Assembly: GCF_002999335.1 (NCBI RefSeq)
Contig: NW_020312213.1
Span: forward strand, 1 to 41,495
Origin: Cyclospora cayetanensis
Lineage: Eukaryota; Apicomplexa; Conoidasida; Eucoccidiorida; Eimeriidae
Reading direction: 5' to 3'
DNA: 41,495 bases
Shown here one piece after another: positions 10,901-21,699 of this stretch (its first letter is position 1; each line of letters begins with the position of its first letter). A program made the translations under genes and the position numbers. Below the pieces are notes generated by a model that saw only the letters and a list, made by a program, of their open reading frames with translations, did no database searches and had not been told where the DNA came from.

Positions 10901-13900
10901 AGGTTGAAAAATCAGGCAAGCACATGTTAAATGCATCATTCTAAACGAGCAAGTAAAAAAGGTAATATACAAGTACGTGTCAACATCTTGAAGCGATGTA
11001 CAGGACGCTCTATTACGGGCCAAAAATATCATTCTTTACCTTAGCTACAGAAGGAGCTGGGGCTTTTGGGACCGTAGCCCCTGCAATATTGGGCGTGAAG
11101 TAGCAATCCGTTGGGCCGGCTGCTCCGGTCAAATCAAACCCGCTAAAGTGACCATATACCTTCGAATATGCCGCTGTAGAAGGGAAATAACGCATCAATG
11201 AACACACCAAATAGATCACCCAGATAAGATAGATGGTGCTCTGTAAGCTCTGCTCCATGCATACTTTCCCAGAGACACTGGCGGGATACAGTTTAGCAAT
11301 CTGCTCTACAAGTTTTCATGCGAAAGCATTGAAATCAAGATAGATAAATGGATTCTTACGCATGCTGGTTGGATCAACGTAGAAATCTTGTGCCTGCGCT
11401 CCATTTCGTGATGCGTATATGTTGGTCGGGTCATCTATACCAATCGTCTGCCAAACCCATGGGGGGTACTGGGGAGGAGTGTCGTAGTATTCCTCTGCAG
11501 ATGAGTGAGAATCTTTCCTCTTGTCGTTTCTGTAGAAGTTCTTTCCTCTTTTCTTCTTGTAAATTCCCTTCTTCCTTTTTTCGAGTTCTTTGAGTTCCTT
11601 GGTCTCTCTACAATCATCTTCAAACTCGTCAATTTCAGAAAGCAGCGCCAGGTTTTCCTCCTTTCGGCACCAGCAAGCTGCTTTCCAAAATCGTCTCCAT
11701 ATATTTGGAACAGTATGCCGCAGCCATTCGTACCGTGTTCGAAAGAGTTCCTTAGCACATCACAAAGGATATCCCACTGGTATCCAGAGGCTTGAAATAC
11801 AGTTGCTTTACCCGTCACACACTGGAGCACAAGTCCAGTGGTAGCAGTGCACACATGAGCTATTGCGTGACGCTACCACCAAGGGCCACGCTGTAAAAGG
11901 AGCAATGGGTTAGGACGCGCTGGTGATTTGGGCTCCTATACCTGTTCGTCGAGCTTGTATTTCATTACGTTTTGTTCAATGGACTGTGCGCATAGATCGT
12001 ACTTCCTCAGCATCACTGCAATTAAAATGGTAAATCCAAATACTGAGAATATTAGGAACAGTGATACGAAGAAAATTCCAGCAAGAATAGGCTTGGCAGA
12101 GACTACTGTGTACACGTCGCTATTTCCAAGTGTGCCACCCAGCAGAAAGGATGTCGATGTTGTCAGGCTGCAAAAACCAAGAAAGCACAGAGTTTTTCAA
12201 TAAAATACGGTGGACTACTGCATCGGTCAGTGTTCCTTGTCACTCTGTTTCAATACGTTGGTCCACCTCAGTCCAATGACGGGCTAAGTCTAACGTGCTC
12301 CAGAAACCGGTGATTCGCGTTATTGGATGGAAACTTACCTTTCGTAGTAGCCGCAGAAGGCAGTAGTTGCTTCACCGAATGATATATTTCCGAGCGAAAC
12401 GAATATTAAAAGAATTGCGAGCATTCCAAAAGTACACGCCAGCAGGTAATTCTTCACTTTGCGAAATGTCATTAGTAGGGACTTCATCCCTATCCCTGCA
12501 ACAGCAGGAAGCAGCCTGCTTGTCAAGATGCACCCTGTTAGCGCGGAAAGGGACCCGAAAACGGTCAATGCATACTGCGCGCCGTCATTAGCATCGAATA
12601 AATACGCGTAGCTGCTGAGCAGCTGGAAAAATTCCGCTTCGTTAGCTGCAGTTGGCTCATCAGAGATATCGTAATACCCGTCATCCCCTAGCGATTGTCC
12701 AATTTCGGGGGCGAGTGTTGCAATAACTTGTACAGTAGTAAATGAGGCGAGGAAACCAACCAGTACCAAAAGATGGAATAACAGAAAAATGGACCAGATC
12801 CCCTTCGCCCACACCTTGAATCCCAGCTTTTCAACCTCGGTGTACTCGCATATCAAATAAAGCAACAGCAATGTCAGCGTAAGCCCAAGTGCGATGTAGC
12901 GCACGAGTCCGTCAGACTGCGACGAGAATGCGGCCAACGATGAAACCCAAATACGAGGTCTTTGCAGTGTGCCTGTACACACGGAACCATGCAGTAGTGG
13001 CTCACACAAACTGCTAAGCAGACAGCCAGCCCTTGTCAGCTTGTCCCTGGCGGTTCCGGTGCGCCTTACCTGAGCTGGTGAAGGCGAAGAGGACTGAACA
13101 ATGAGAAAATGTCTGGGTAACCGGGTTTACTGCGAAGAAGTCAACCACTGTTGAGATTGTTCGGCGATCGGCTATCACCGGCATGGGAACAAACCACGGT
13201 GGATATCGCGAATGCTGCTGGGCCTGTTGCAGAGAAGCTTGAGCCTTTTGGACGGAATCTGTAACCAACCAAAAAATGCATGGTAATAGCAGTGAAGCTT
13301 AGCACTCTCAGCAGCGCTTGCCCAAAGGTCTTTCATTAGTCTCAGCCATAGCGTTGCATACTTCAAACCGGGCTAGCTTGTGAGTAAACGACTATTTACC
13401 TTCACATATGACCTGATAGTACCCTCCTTTCTTATTAAAAGCTTTGTCTTCGCCGGACGCGACAAAAGGATACGTGTATTTAAACCTGGAGCCACTTTGG
13501 TTGGTGAGAACATTGCTAGAACGCAGCTTTGATGCTGCAATCGATGAACTCGCCTTAGCCGTAGTCAAGGGCCAAACCCCCTCAAAACCCAAATCAAATC
13601 CGTCGACCGCTTGTAGCTCAATCTGAAGCAGCCGCCAGCACAAGGTGGCATATCTGACAGACGGTAGAAGGGAGCTATAAGCTAGCACTCAAAAATTTAC
13701 AATGAACGCTCCATGGAAACACCGGGTAACGCCCTGTAAACGTCGGAATAGGTTGACCACATTGCGTCGCACCGACTGCGTGAGTGGTGAAATCTTGCTT
13801 GTGCCAGGCTATATGCTTACAGACCTGCCGAAATGTGAGTCTGAAGCACTTTCCTAGGACCTTAGCTGAACCTAGGTCGCTGCTCTGGGGTGACGGTCCA

Positions 13901-14586
13901 AAAAGAAGGGGAACAAAGCCGTAGAGGAGCCAGGAAGCAACGTCGCCTTTGTTTGCTAGCAAGGAGAAATCCAAAGGCTGAACCAACTCGAGATCAACGG
14001 CTGATGATATCGAACGCGGTGACTCTTGCTCAGCTTTTGCCACTTCAAAGCTAACTGTGTTAAAATCCGAAGGTGTTGGTGCTCTCGCCGACTTTATTGG
14101 GGCCACGATGCCATCTGCTGCTTCATATAAATTGGTTATTTCCACGGCATACGAGAGAAACAGCAACAGCATTGCCAGGTATGCAATGGATATAACAAGT
14201 TGGCCAACAGGTTGCCTCTGCATCAAGAGCTTCTGTACCTCTTCTACGTTTCTGGCAGACTCTTCAAACCGAATGGGAAAGAGTTTCCGTCTGAACACTT
14301 CCCTTCTCGAGAGATGGATTTGCCCCTTGAGTGCATTTCCTAGGGAAACTGGCTTTGGCTCTTTTAGAAGGAGACTTTTCTCACGATATCTGAGCTTCTC
14401 TTTGTATCCCTTGGCAATTAGAGCCTTCTTTTGCTCTGCTGTTATGGGGCCGTCATGTTGTCTATATTCATTAATCAGTGCAGCGGCTGCGCGGTTAGCT
14501 TCTTGCTCTTGATGGTGCTCTTCTGTTATGTGGGCAGCAACATCTCCTGCTTCCCCTTGAAAGTGAACCCACTTTTCCTGAGTCAT
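7946..14586 (-). CDS. Two-module polycystin (PKD2-like) cation channel with C-terminal coiled coil
   Basis: Exons in transcript order: 14586-13872, 13681-13400, 13258-13070, 12972-12339, 12167-11942, 11750-11360, 11305-11040, 10856-10749 (optional), 10567-10433, 10259-10088, 9951-9602, 9460-7946. Phases agree throughout, giving about 1,660 residues. Module 1: TM1 about 127-148, an extracellular TOP-type domain, the pre-S1 stretch ending F-T-S-S-G-T-L-Q, S1-S4, then pore and S6 with F-L-L-G-G-T-L-G and F-T-I-L-I-A-V-M-L. Module 2 repeats this: TM1 in the exon at 11305 and/or 10856, R-D-L-Y-S-W-L opening the TOP domain, F-P-R-N-A-G-G before S1, an Arg/Lys-rich S4 (R-L-L-R-I-G-R-K-L-K-R), and a pore with L-L-S-M-G-Y-F. 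An Ala-rich insert lies at about 1260-1280 and a coiled coil at about 1535-1655. I see no EF hand. Sequons occur in the TOP domains. Alternatively these are two adjacent genes split near 11316. Expected in a membrane as a Ca2+-permeable or nonselective channel (family inference). Confidence 0.92.
10749..10856 (-). other. Possible cassette exon encoding one hydrophobic helix
   Basis: A 108-nt segment with acceptor GTTTCAG and donor CAG|GTCAGT. It is phase 0 at both ends, so it can be included or skipped without a frame change. It encodes 36 residues with a hydrophobic run L-F-I-V-A-F-V-A-I-I-V-A-T-V. It follows another hydrophobic helix in the preceding exon (T-I-Y-L-I-W-V-I-Y-L-V-C-S). Only one TM1 is expected before a TOP domain, so one of the two may be extra, alternative or not translated. 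Confidence 0.5.
11306..11359 (-). other. Short intron with in-frame stop at the junction of the two polycystin modules
   Basis: Donor C|GTAAGA at 11359 (phase 1) and acceptor ACTTGTAG ending at 11306 give a 54-nt intron. A second phase-compatible acceptor (GGGAAAG, ending at 11264) gives 96 nt. Other introns in the gene are 97-191 nt. The intron is a multiple of three and open except for one TGA at 11316-11318. Retention would end the protein after module 1 and its linker. Splicing joins module 2. Confidence 0.65.
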
Positions 14587-17500
14587 CGAGAGCGACCCCG
14601 TGGGATAAAACGCGACAGAGACTTCAGGGCACCCTCGTGAGTATTCATATCGATAGTCCTTTGGCGTTCTTCATGAGCTCTGCATGTAGACCAGCTAAGA
14701 CGATAAACAACCTTGCGCCTGTCCTGAGGTCTTCAATGTCTCCTCCGGCCTATGGTCGGCTGGCCATTGCATGGCCTTCGACGGAATAAACATTCCGCCT
14801 ACTCGGATCCTATTCTAGCCACAAAATATGTATATCGAACATTTTGGTAAGCTCAGTGTGCTAAATTTCTAAAAATCGTGCGGCGGGAATCGAGGTTTCC
14901 CTGGTTCCAATAAAGCAGCGGGGCTCTGGGAATCCGCCCCCAAGGTTCCCATGCCTCCAGTTACATAGATACACCTGCTACGTCTTTAACGGTTTGTCAG
15001 CGGTTCACCTTGCACAACGTTTTTTAAGCGTCTGCTCCGCGTAGTTTGTCGAGGCATAATCCATTTTTTTCTAATCGCATGCACCAGCCCCCCGAACGCC
15101 TGTAGTACGACCGTGTAGCATATAGGTCACCTGAGACTAAAGCAAATAAGACTTGCAGTTGCGCATGGTGGCATGATTCTCTTCTTAAATGGATTACAAT
15201 GGTGCAGTCTATCCTTCCGAGGCCTGCCTTAGTGGCGATGGCTCAAATTCCCTACCGTTCCTTTGTTGGGGATCGGAATTCAAGACCAAGCAGTCTTGTA
15301 GGTCATTTTGTCCTCTTCATATTTCGTTCCTGCTCATTCCGTCGTCCAGTATCAAGCTTCACTGACCCGCTGTCTTTTGCATATTCAGCCTTATCCTGCC
15401 GCTGTAACACTTCTGCTCACCTACCACCGCAGTGTCCGTTTGCTGCAACAAGCAGGACACTCTCTACCCCAGCCTAAACTGCCCTCTATGGCAGATGTTG
15501 TAGAGCTTGCTAAGATTATTGCTCTACCTCGAGGAAGGCATTGAGAGTGTAGGAATACGTTTGCTAGCTATTCAGCATCATCTTACCTACCATTAGAGCC
15601 TGGTTTATTCGCGCCCATTGACAGATTGGCAGGCTGACTATACCATGCTTTAACTTCTGATATTCTTTTGTGCTCAATGGCTAGCGTGTGGATGACCAGT
15701 AGACAATGAAGGGCTGCTCTGGAGTGGCAACTATCTTTCGCTTAACTTCGGAAAGCTTATCCATGTCCAGGTGCTGTGGAACCTGTAAAATGTAAGTCTG
15801 AGAAAGGCTTTCAGGCGTGTAAGTTTAGCAAATTAGAGCCTCTATAGTCTACAAATGAGCTAAAACCGTATTTTCATTGTCTCTAACAAAGCAGAAATAC
15901 AGGGGTGCAGGCCACCCACTTCTGCAAGCTTGCATATGGTGATGATGCCACAAACAGTTGATAAAATATTTTACACTGAAAAAACGCATATCTATGTAGC
16001 GGCAAGCACAGATGCCAACAGTTTAGCAGGTACGCAGGGGGCTTACTCTAAAATGGCTATTGACGGGTAGACGTGCTACCTCTGTGTATGCTTCCCGAAT
16101 CGTTCCAGCCTAATACAATAAGTTCATTGAAACTCCACGCTAGGTAACGAAATAGACAAAGTATCAACCTTGGAGGTATAATCCACGAGGATATCATCAC
16201 CCAAGTGAGTAGTTCAACATGCTACTGGTGACCAGCACCATAAAAAGATGGCATGCGATTTAAAAACCACCCACTCCGATACTAACAAACCCTCTATAGA
16301 CCTCCGGGAGAAAACATGAGCTAGAAGCGCATTCCTAAGTCTATAGCACAATGGGGCTATGAACGGCACCAATGGTGCTAAACAAGCTCTGTCAGGCGTC
16401 CCCCCATAATTCCATGTTCTATATCTGTGTTTTATCATGAAATGCCATATGTCTTTGCTTCAAATGATGCCCAGCACCATAGGCCTTAATACTAGTGTAC
16501 TCTTTTTCCTTTTCTCTAATATATATCACATTAAACAATCAAAGCTTTGATCCACTAGATGATTAATTTGTGCTCATTCCTACCAGTAAACTATTTCATG
16601 CACTAAAATGAGAATATAATGGTTTTGCATGGCTCACTTGGTCTAACAGCTCACGGTGCGGCCTTTTGGTGGTTTATGGATCTCGTAGCGCTACACTTGA
16701 TGGGTACATAAGGAAGCTGTAGCGAGCCACACCACAGTTCGGCAGCTGCTACTATACTAGTAATACCTTTCAAAGCATGACTGAATACTTCGTCATTGTT
16801 GTGTTTACTCACATATCCTATTTTTGGTAGAGTATGGCCAGCGCCGTAGCATAAGTATGAACTCTGGATGTCGCTTTGCATGTGCAGCTGGCTTCGCATG
16901 CTCGAGGGGTGCAGCAACTTACACTTCATTCGTTCTGCCCCTCCACATGCCAATTTTCCGTTGCATTAAGATGACAGAGAAGAAAAGTCTTTTAACGAGT
17001 CATTTAAAGCATTGTTTTAAGTTTTAGTACGGTTTTGTGGCTGATCGCCGTGTGGCCCCATGGAAGAACACACTTCAGACCTTATAGCTGTTACCTATTA
17101 AAGCAACTAGATGCAAGGATGGTAGATGGACATCCTAAGCTAGGGGCCTCCGAAAGCGCATTATTCAAACAAGAGCGCACGGCCAGTGACAATCAACGCC
17201 CTAGTAGAACTCTGGTGCGGTGTCCTCATACAGAGGCCTGCCTTGCTCTGAACCCATAGGGTCCCCTGCCTGAGGCAGGTAAAAGCAGCAAATATGCAAA
17301 AAGCATTTCCTTTCAGCAATAATCGCGTCCTTGAACAGCAGAATTATGCATAAGCACACAGCATGCATCCTTATATTGTGGAACTAGGCCCCTACGAAGC
17401 ATACAAACTATAAAAGCAGGCATAATATGTAAGCTTCTTGGCGTAGTCATTTCAAGGCGTGAAAAAACCTTTTGCCACGCATTTTTGTAGTTCATCTCTC

Positions 17501-18000
17501 TACCATAGCCCTAGATCCATTGGATTAAAAGTAAAGCATTGTATTTCCCTGTGTCATTACGTTTTGCCTGAGGACAACCCAATATTTGTGATCCCTTGTG
17601 TATGCCCCCCGGCTTAGTAAAGACCTATCTGTTTTTAGCATTTGGTCGAAACCTCCCAGCGGTTCGACCAGAGGGCAAAACTAAAGTTTCGCACTTTCTA
17701 CTGCACTACTTATTTTAATAGATTCAGTGAAGGATTGATCATTTTGCTTTGGCTGTTCTTCTGTGCTGTTTGCTACCGAGTCGATAGCTTAGTATACTTA
17801 ATATCGTCGAGTATGCCTGTGTGCTAGTTGCTGCGCGAAACGAAGTGTGAGTGCTTGGAGTGCTAAGACAGAGGAGGAGCCCGCATCCTAGCTGCATCGC
17901 CCCACGTATCCCGAAATCCTAGCATTTTGCTTTGTTTAAAGCCTTTGTAGCAAAATAATTGACTCCAGGTCAATAAAACTAGAACAGAAAGCTAAAAAGT
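14587..18000. other. Gene-poor stretch upstream of the polycystin gene
   Basis: The first few hundred bases should carry the polycystin promoter and 5' UTR. No upstream in-frame stop is obvious close to the chosen ATG, so a longer N-terminus is possible. Apart from the coding-like segment at 15302-15544, frames are short and unlike any family I know. Words such as CAGCACCATA recur at about 16227 and 16473, but no clear transposon could be delimited. Confidence 0.45.
15302..15544 (+). CDS. Unrecognised coding-like segment, possible terminal exon
   Basis: An acceptor-like GTCTTGTAG precedes an open frame of 80 codons ending in TGA. It reads V-I-L-S-S-S-Y-F-V-P-A-H-S-V-V-Q-Y, with a Leu/His-rich middle and the tail M-A-D-V-V-E-L-A-K-I-I-A-L-P. 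Residue composition looks protein-like (an amphipathic helical stretch) and unlike the neighbouring noise. I do not recognise the family and found no convincing upstream exon, so it may be chance, a lone remnant or the last exon of an unseen gene. Confidence 0.25.
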   Translation, partial: VILSSSYFVPAHSVVQYQASLTRCLLHIQPYPAAVTLLLTYHRSVRLLQQAGHSLPQPKLPSMADVVELAKIIALPRGRH

Positions 18001-18114
18001 GCAGTACAACTATCTCCCACCCTTCCCTGCCAACGCCTCACTGAATTCCCCACACGAGGGGAGAAGGGCACTTAGGGTGCGCGTGGCTGCACACTCTTGG
18101 CACTCCAAGTATTC
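17851..18114. repeat. Imperfect inverted repeat around the 18-kb element end
   Basis: GTGCTTGGAGTGCTAAGAC at 17851-17869 is roughly complementary to CTTGGCACTCCAAGTATTC near 18096-18114. The arms are about 230 bp apart. Each arm is also nearly self-complementary (CTTGG-CACT-CCAAG). It could be the terminus of the LTR-like copy B or a decayed fold-back element. Confidence 0.3.
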
Positions 18115-18127
18115 ATAACTAACTGCA
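18019..18127. repeat. Copy B of the ~110-bp repeat (possible 3' LTR remnant)
   Basis: Aligns with copy C at 23477-23585 and copy A at 1150-1265 in the same orientation. It lies beyond the RNase H end of the minus-strand retroelement, at 5.46 kb from copy C. That spacing and order fit the 3' LTR of a Ty3/gypsy element. Identity is low, so the element is old. Confidence 0.45.
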
Positions 18128-19188
18128 CACAACATTTAGCGTTCATGCACACAGCCTTGATTCCTAGTGTATCGAATGGTACTCTGTTATAAAACACGAT
18201 TGCGGACAGATGACCCGAATACTCAACTCTGCAGTAATTCTTAATTGCACACAGCCAGAAGGGTAGAAACTGGTGAAATTAAGTTTTGCCCGCTGAATCT
18301 CTCCGTTCACTATAATACATTCTCCCTCGTTTTCGTACCTCCCCATGAGTATTAAATGCGCGCAGCACGGCTGAAGAGTTCCTATTCCCACTCATGCAGG
18401 AATGGAAAACAATGCAAGAGAGAAAAGCAGAGCCTGCGGCAGTACACAATTTCGCTGGTGTCGGGAATAAGACTACGGACGAAGTCTCTACAGAGCATCA
18501 AAAACCAAAGCAGTTCTGCAGTGCCTCCGCGTCTCAGAATAATATTTCCATGTCAGTACAGCCGGTTTCATAGGGCATGCTTGACTTCAGATCCTTAAAA
18601 GATGCAAAGGCAATAATGTAGAAGCCACATGCCCAGGCATGCCTGCGCATACATATTAATGCAGATCAGACCTTAATTATGAACGAGAGCTTTTCAAGCA
18701 GTATCCCTAAATAAGAGGTAGGTATTTCAGGCAAAGCGTACGCTGGTCAAGTACAATTCACAAGTAACGAGAGGCGTACCATTCTTGGCGACTAGCGTTT
18801 TCAGTCAAACAGCGCCGCTAGATGATCCGCAGGCGGCCAAGCCTGCAAACGCGACTCCGTCAGCCAGCAATGCTGGCGTTTCCAGCACAATTTCAATTGA
18901 GAAGTTTGTTTAGTGTGTCATCGACGCAGGAGTCCTAGAATCCAGCACATTCACCGCTCTCTGTGGATTTCCCGCCTACACACGGGTTACCTGCCCGTGC
19001 TTCAATCCCCATGTATACTTCGGTAATTCTAGAGACCTTTACAGGGAGACACAGATGACAGTCCTGCAACATTTTAGATATTTGGAAGAGCAGTAGTCTG
19101 TGCTGGAGCCGCAAACGGCCCCAACCATATAGCCTCAAACGCTAAATCTGGTCACACTTTGGTGCTTCTCATAAAATTTATCGATCCA

Positions 19189-20295
19189 CTAGATCCAAAT
19201 CTCGAGGCTTGGCACACACAGCCAACTGCTAGCTATCAGCAGTTCTTGGTTGCCATCGTTTTTAACTTTGCGCATAAATCGGCATGCGCTGGTCAACTTT
19301 TGTTCGAACCTCGGCATTGTAAAGGGTGGTTGGTGAGCGCACAATTTTTGGGCCCAGGCCCACATGGGAAAAATTTTCCTTACTGTACAGCAAGCGGAAT
19401 TGTAAAAGCAGAAGAACTGTATCGTAAACCCACTTTGCACGAGGACTAAAGTCGAGACGAACAACTGTTCTTTTGCAACCATTGTTTGGAAAATATCTAC
19501 CCAAGAATACTGGTGCTCTCTGTATGTCCGTTTGCCACAGGATGTTTGGGCCACACCTAAAGCTCAAACGAATCTCGGATTCCTTTCAGTAAGGATACTT
19601 AAGGGGACTTCATGAATTTTCCAGAGATTAGGTGAGAATGAGTAAGCGACGCTTAAGCCGTGACAGAGCTGGAGCAAGTTTTAAACGGGCATTCTGCGAA
19701 GTCTGGCGACAAAGACCTAAAAGCTACCCTGACCCTTGACCTCCGGCAGTGTGAATGAGTGTACATTAAGATCAACCTGAAATACCGGAAGTTTTGTGGC
19801 CCTGCAAAAAGCGGGGTTTAGACTAGTTGCACGGCTTCAAGCGCAGGAAAGCTGTGCACGAACGCGCATATCTGTCAGCCGCGGGACTCATCAGAGGCCA
19901 CCAGAATAACCGCACCAGTTACGCCACTGCAATTTGAATCCTGCCGTGGCCCGAAATTATATGATTATATTTGTCTGCAAAACAACACTGAGGAGCCAAG
20001 TCGATATGTACAAACTACGGAATTCGCGCTTTGTTCTGAGCCAACGCAGACCATCCTCCAAGTGGAAGTGCTTCAACATTTTGCTTACCGAAATTTGGCA
20101 ATAGTGCCGCATGCATGGGTGTACATTGCATACAACGCATGCATTTTTGATAGAAATTTTGATCGTGACAGGCGGAAGTATGGCGCTACACAAAATGGAA
20201 CCCGTCGCGAGGGCACCTCGGTGACTGCGTTTATGATGCTTTAATGTACTTCGCTGTAAAACTGTACTGCAAGAAGCACCTAAGTCACCGGACAA
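19189..20295 (-). pseudogene. Possible RNase H and integrase remnants of the retroelement
   Basis: Around 20030-20060 the minus strand reads H-F-H-L-E-D-G-L-R-W-L-R-T-K-R-E-F, resembling the F-x-V-x-T-D-H-x-x-L-x-W-L stretch late in gypsy RNase H. At 19567-19262 another frame reads Q-R-A-P-V-F-L-G-R-Y-F-P, faintly like the D-R-D-P-R-F stretch of the integrase core. Both are weak. They are placed mainly by position, between the RT connection and the distal repeat. Confidence 0.3.
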
Positions 20296-20476
20296 CTGGA
20301 AGGTTTATAGAAGTTACTAACACTCAAAAGACTGGTGGCCGATATAGGCAGAAAAATGGTGCCCATATCAGTTGTAGCACTATTTCATCCCCTAACTATT
20401 GAAGAGCTTTACCCTGCACTGGGCATCGCTCCTTAGTGTCGGCGAAGCGATGAATTAACCAAGAATAAATTGATGA

Positions 20477-20866
20477 TTAGGATAGCTCATAGCTTGGTGG
20501 AGGAATTGCACCCGCCGGTGCGCTGCACGCATCGGTTGTTACGGAGGAATGTTGCTCACAATCCGACAGCGCACGTACCGTGGGAGTTGTGAGGCGGCCT
20601 ATGAGTGCCTTTGTTGCGGCATGAGCATCCTCTGTCCAAGTCACAGACTCTACTTTCTTCAGCATATTAGCCACAGAAGCAGCAACCCGAGCAAATCCAG
20701 GAATGAAATTTAGGCAGTACGATACAAGCCCAAACAATTTGCAATGTCCATGAAAGAGCGCCGAGGTAAGAGCCACACCTTGCTTGTTTGATTTTTTGTC
20801 GGAACTCGCTGAATTCCTGCAGTCGAAAACCGCGCCAAGCAACATGATTCTTCTCATAAAGACCAA
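20477..20866 (-). pseudogene. RT-RNase H connection of Ty3/gypsy pol, decayed
   Basis: This is the clearest retroelement fragment: about 129 open codons on the minus strand. It contains L-F-G-L-V-S-Y-C-L-N-F-I-P-G-F-A-R-V-A-A-S, then N-M-L-K-K, V-T-W-T-E-D-A, and later V-T-T-D-A-C. In intact elements this is F-L-G-L-x-x-Y-Y-R-R-F-I-x-G-F, then W-x-x-E, then the first RNase H aspartate in T-D-A-S. The T-D-A core survives. The RT side is broken upstream. Confidence 0.85.
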
Positions 20867-20880
20867 AGGGTTGCGTGCCT

Positions 20881-21225
20881 CTACATACCACTGGCAGTCC
20901 TTTTACAGCTGAACCGCATGCCAGAGGTGTTGTTGGTGTTTGGCAAACTTCGTCTGACTATTAAAGCGTTGCCCTTGAAGGCTGCCACCCAGCGCATATA
21001 TTTACAAAATTTCTTATCGACTTGCAGCTTGGGCATTAGCAAGTCCAAACGGCATACATGTATACTTGAACATGTGGGTGGAAGTGGGGAAAGCCGTTTG
21101 GTGCTCATAGGCAGGGTGGATGGGGATTTGTAAGAGAGCGCCGATGAAGTCAAATGTCCGTTAGACTGTTGGATCGTGTAAGTCACAAACAACTCGCCAC
21201 TATTAAGTACCGGGAGCTTGGGCAT
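20881..21225 (-). pseudogene. Reverse transcriptase palm fragment, decayed
   Basis: The minus-strand frame holds S-P-L-P, then C-R-L-D-L-L-M, Q-V, K-Y-M-R-W-V-A-A-F and L-P-N-T-N-N-T-S-G-M-R-F. This parallels Y-P-L-P, F-S-K-L-D-L-x-x-G-Y-H-Q-V, T-A-F and the F-G-L-x-N-A-P-x-T-F-Q block of gypsy RTs. The catalytic Y-x-D-D that should follow is not recognisable in any frame. It is joined to its neighbours only across frameshifts. Confidence 0.65.
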
Positions 21226-21294
21226 TAAGTTGATCTTGTTCGGGGCTTAGAGCTAATGCCCATGCGTCACTGCTCCTCTATTTTCGCCAGCAGT

Positions 21295-21540
21295 AGCGAA
21301 GCATGCTCAACGCGCCAGTCGATTCCTGTACTTTGCCTTTAAAAAAATCAACGGTTTGCCGCCCAGTTCCTCCTTCTTGCTGTGGGGATCTTCGATACTG
21401 TGGAACATAGCTGGAGCTCAACCGATTATTAGTTCAATACGATGCGCTGGACAACCGGCAGTGGACCACTCTGCTGGCATGTCGTCGATATTTTGCACAT
21501 CCGCGAACTTCTTGACATTTGCTCGTTGCTGCTTTTAATC
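21295..21540 (-). pseudogene. Pre-RT spacer and RT fingers start, decayed
   Basis: The minus strand reads K-K-F-A-D-V-Q-N-I-D-D-M-P-A-E, then H-R-I-E-L-I-I-G, a TGA stop, A-P-A-M-F-H-S and K-K-E-E-L. It matches the gypsy consensus F-x-D-V-x-P, H-x-I-E-L-x-P-G-x-x-P, K-E-L. It aligns with 1-175 at both DNA and protein level, stop codon included. Confidence 0.8.
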
Positions 21541-21699
21541 GGATGAAAGTTTTATCGGATTCTTTAATAAAAGGCCGGTTTCAGAGGTAGGAAGATACGA
21601 TGCACAGAACCTTCTGTCACTACCCTGCTGAGCCGCCCAGTTGACGTCTGTGCCTCACCTTTTGAGGCACCGACTCTACCCCTCTTACCATCATGAAAT

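Noticed and set aside
19302..19310. GTTCGAACC, resembling a tRNA T-arm
   Set aside because: No matching acceptor stem, D-arm or anticodon stem within the preceding 70 bases.
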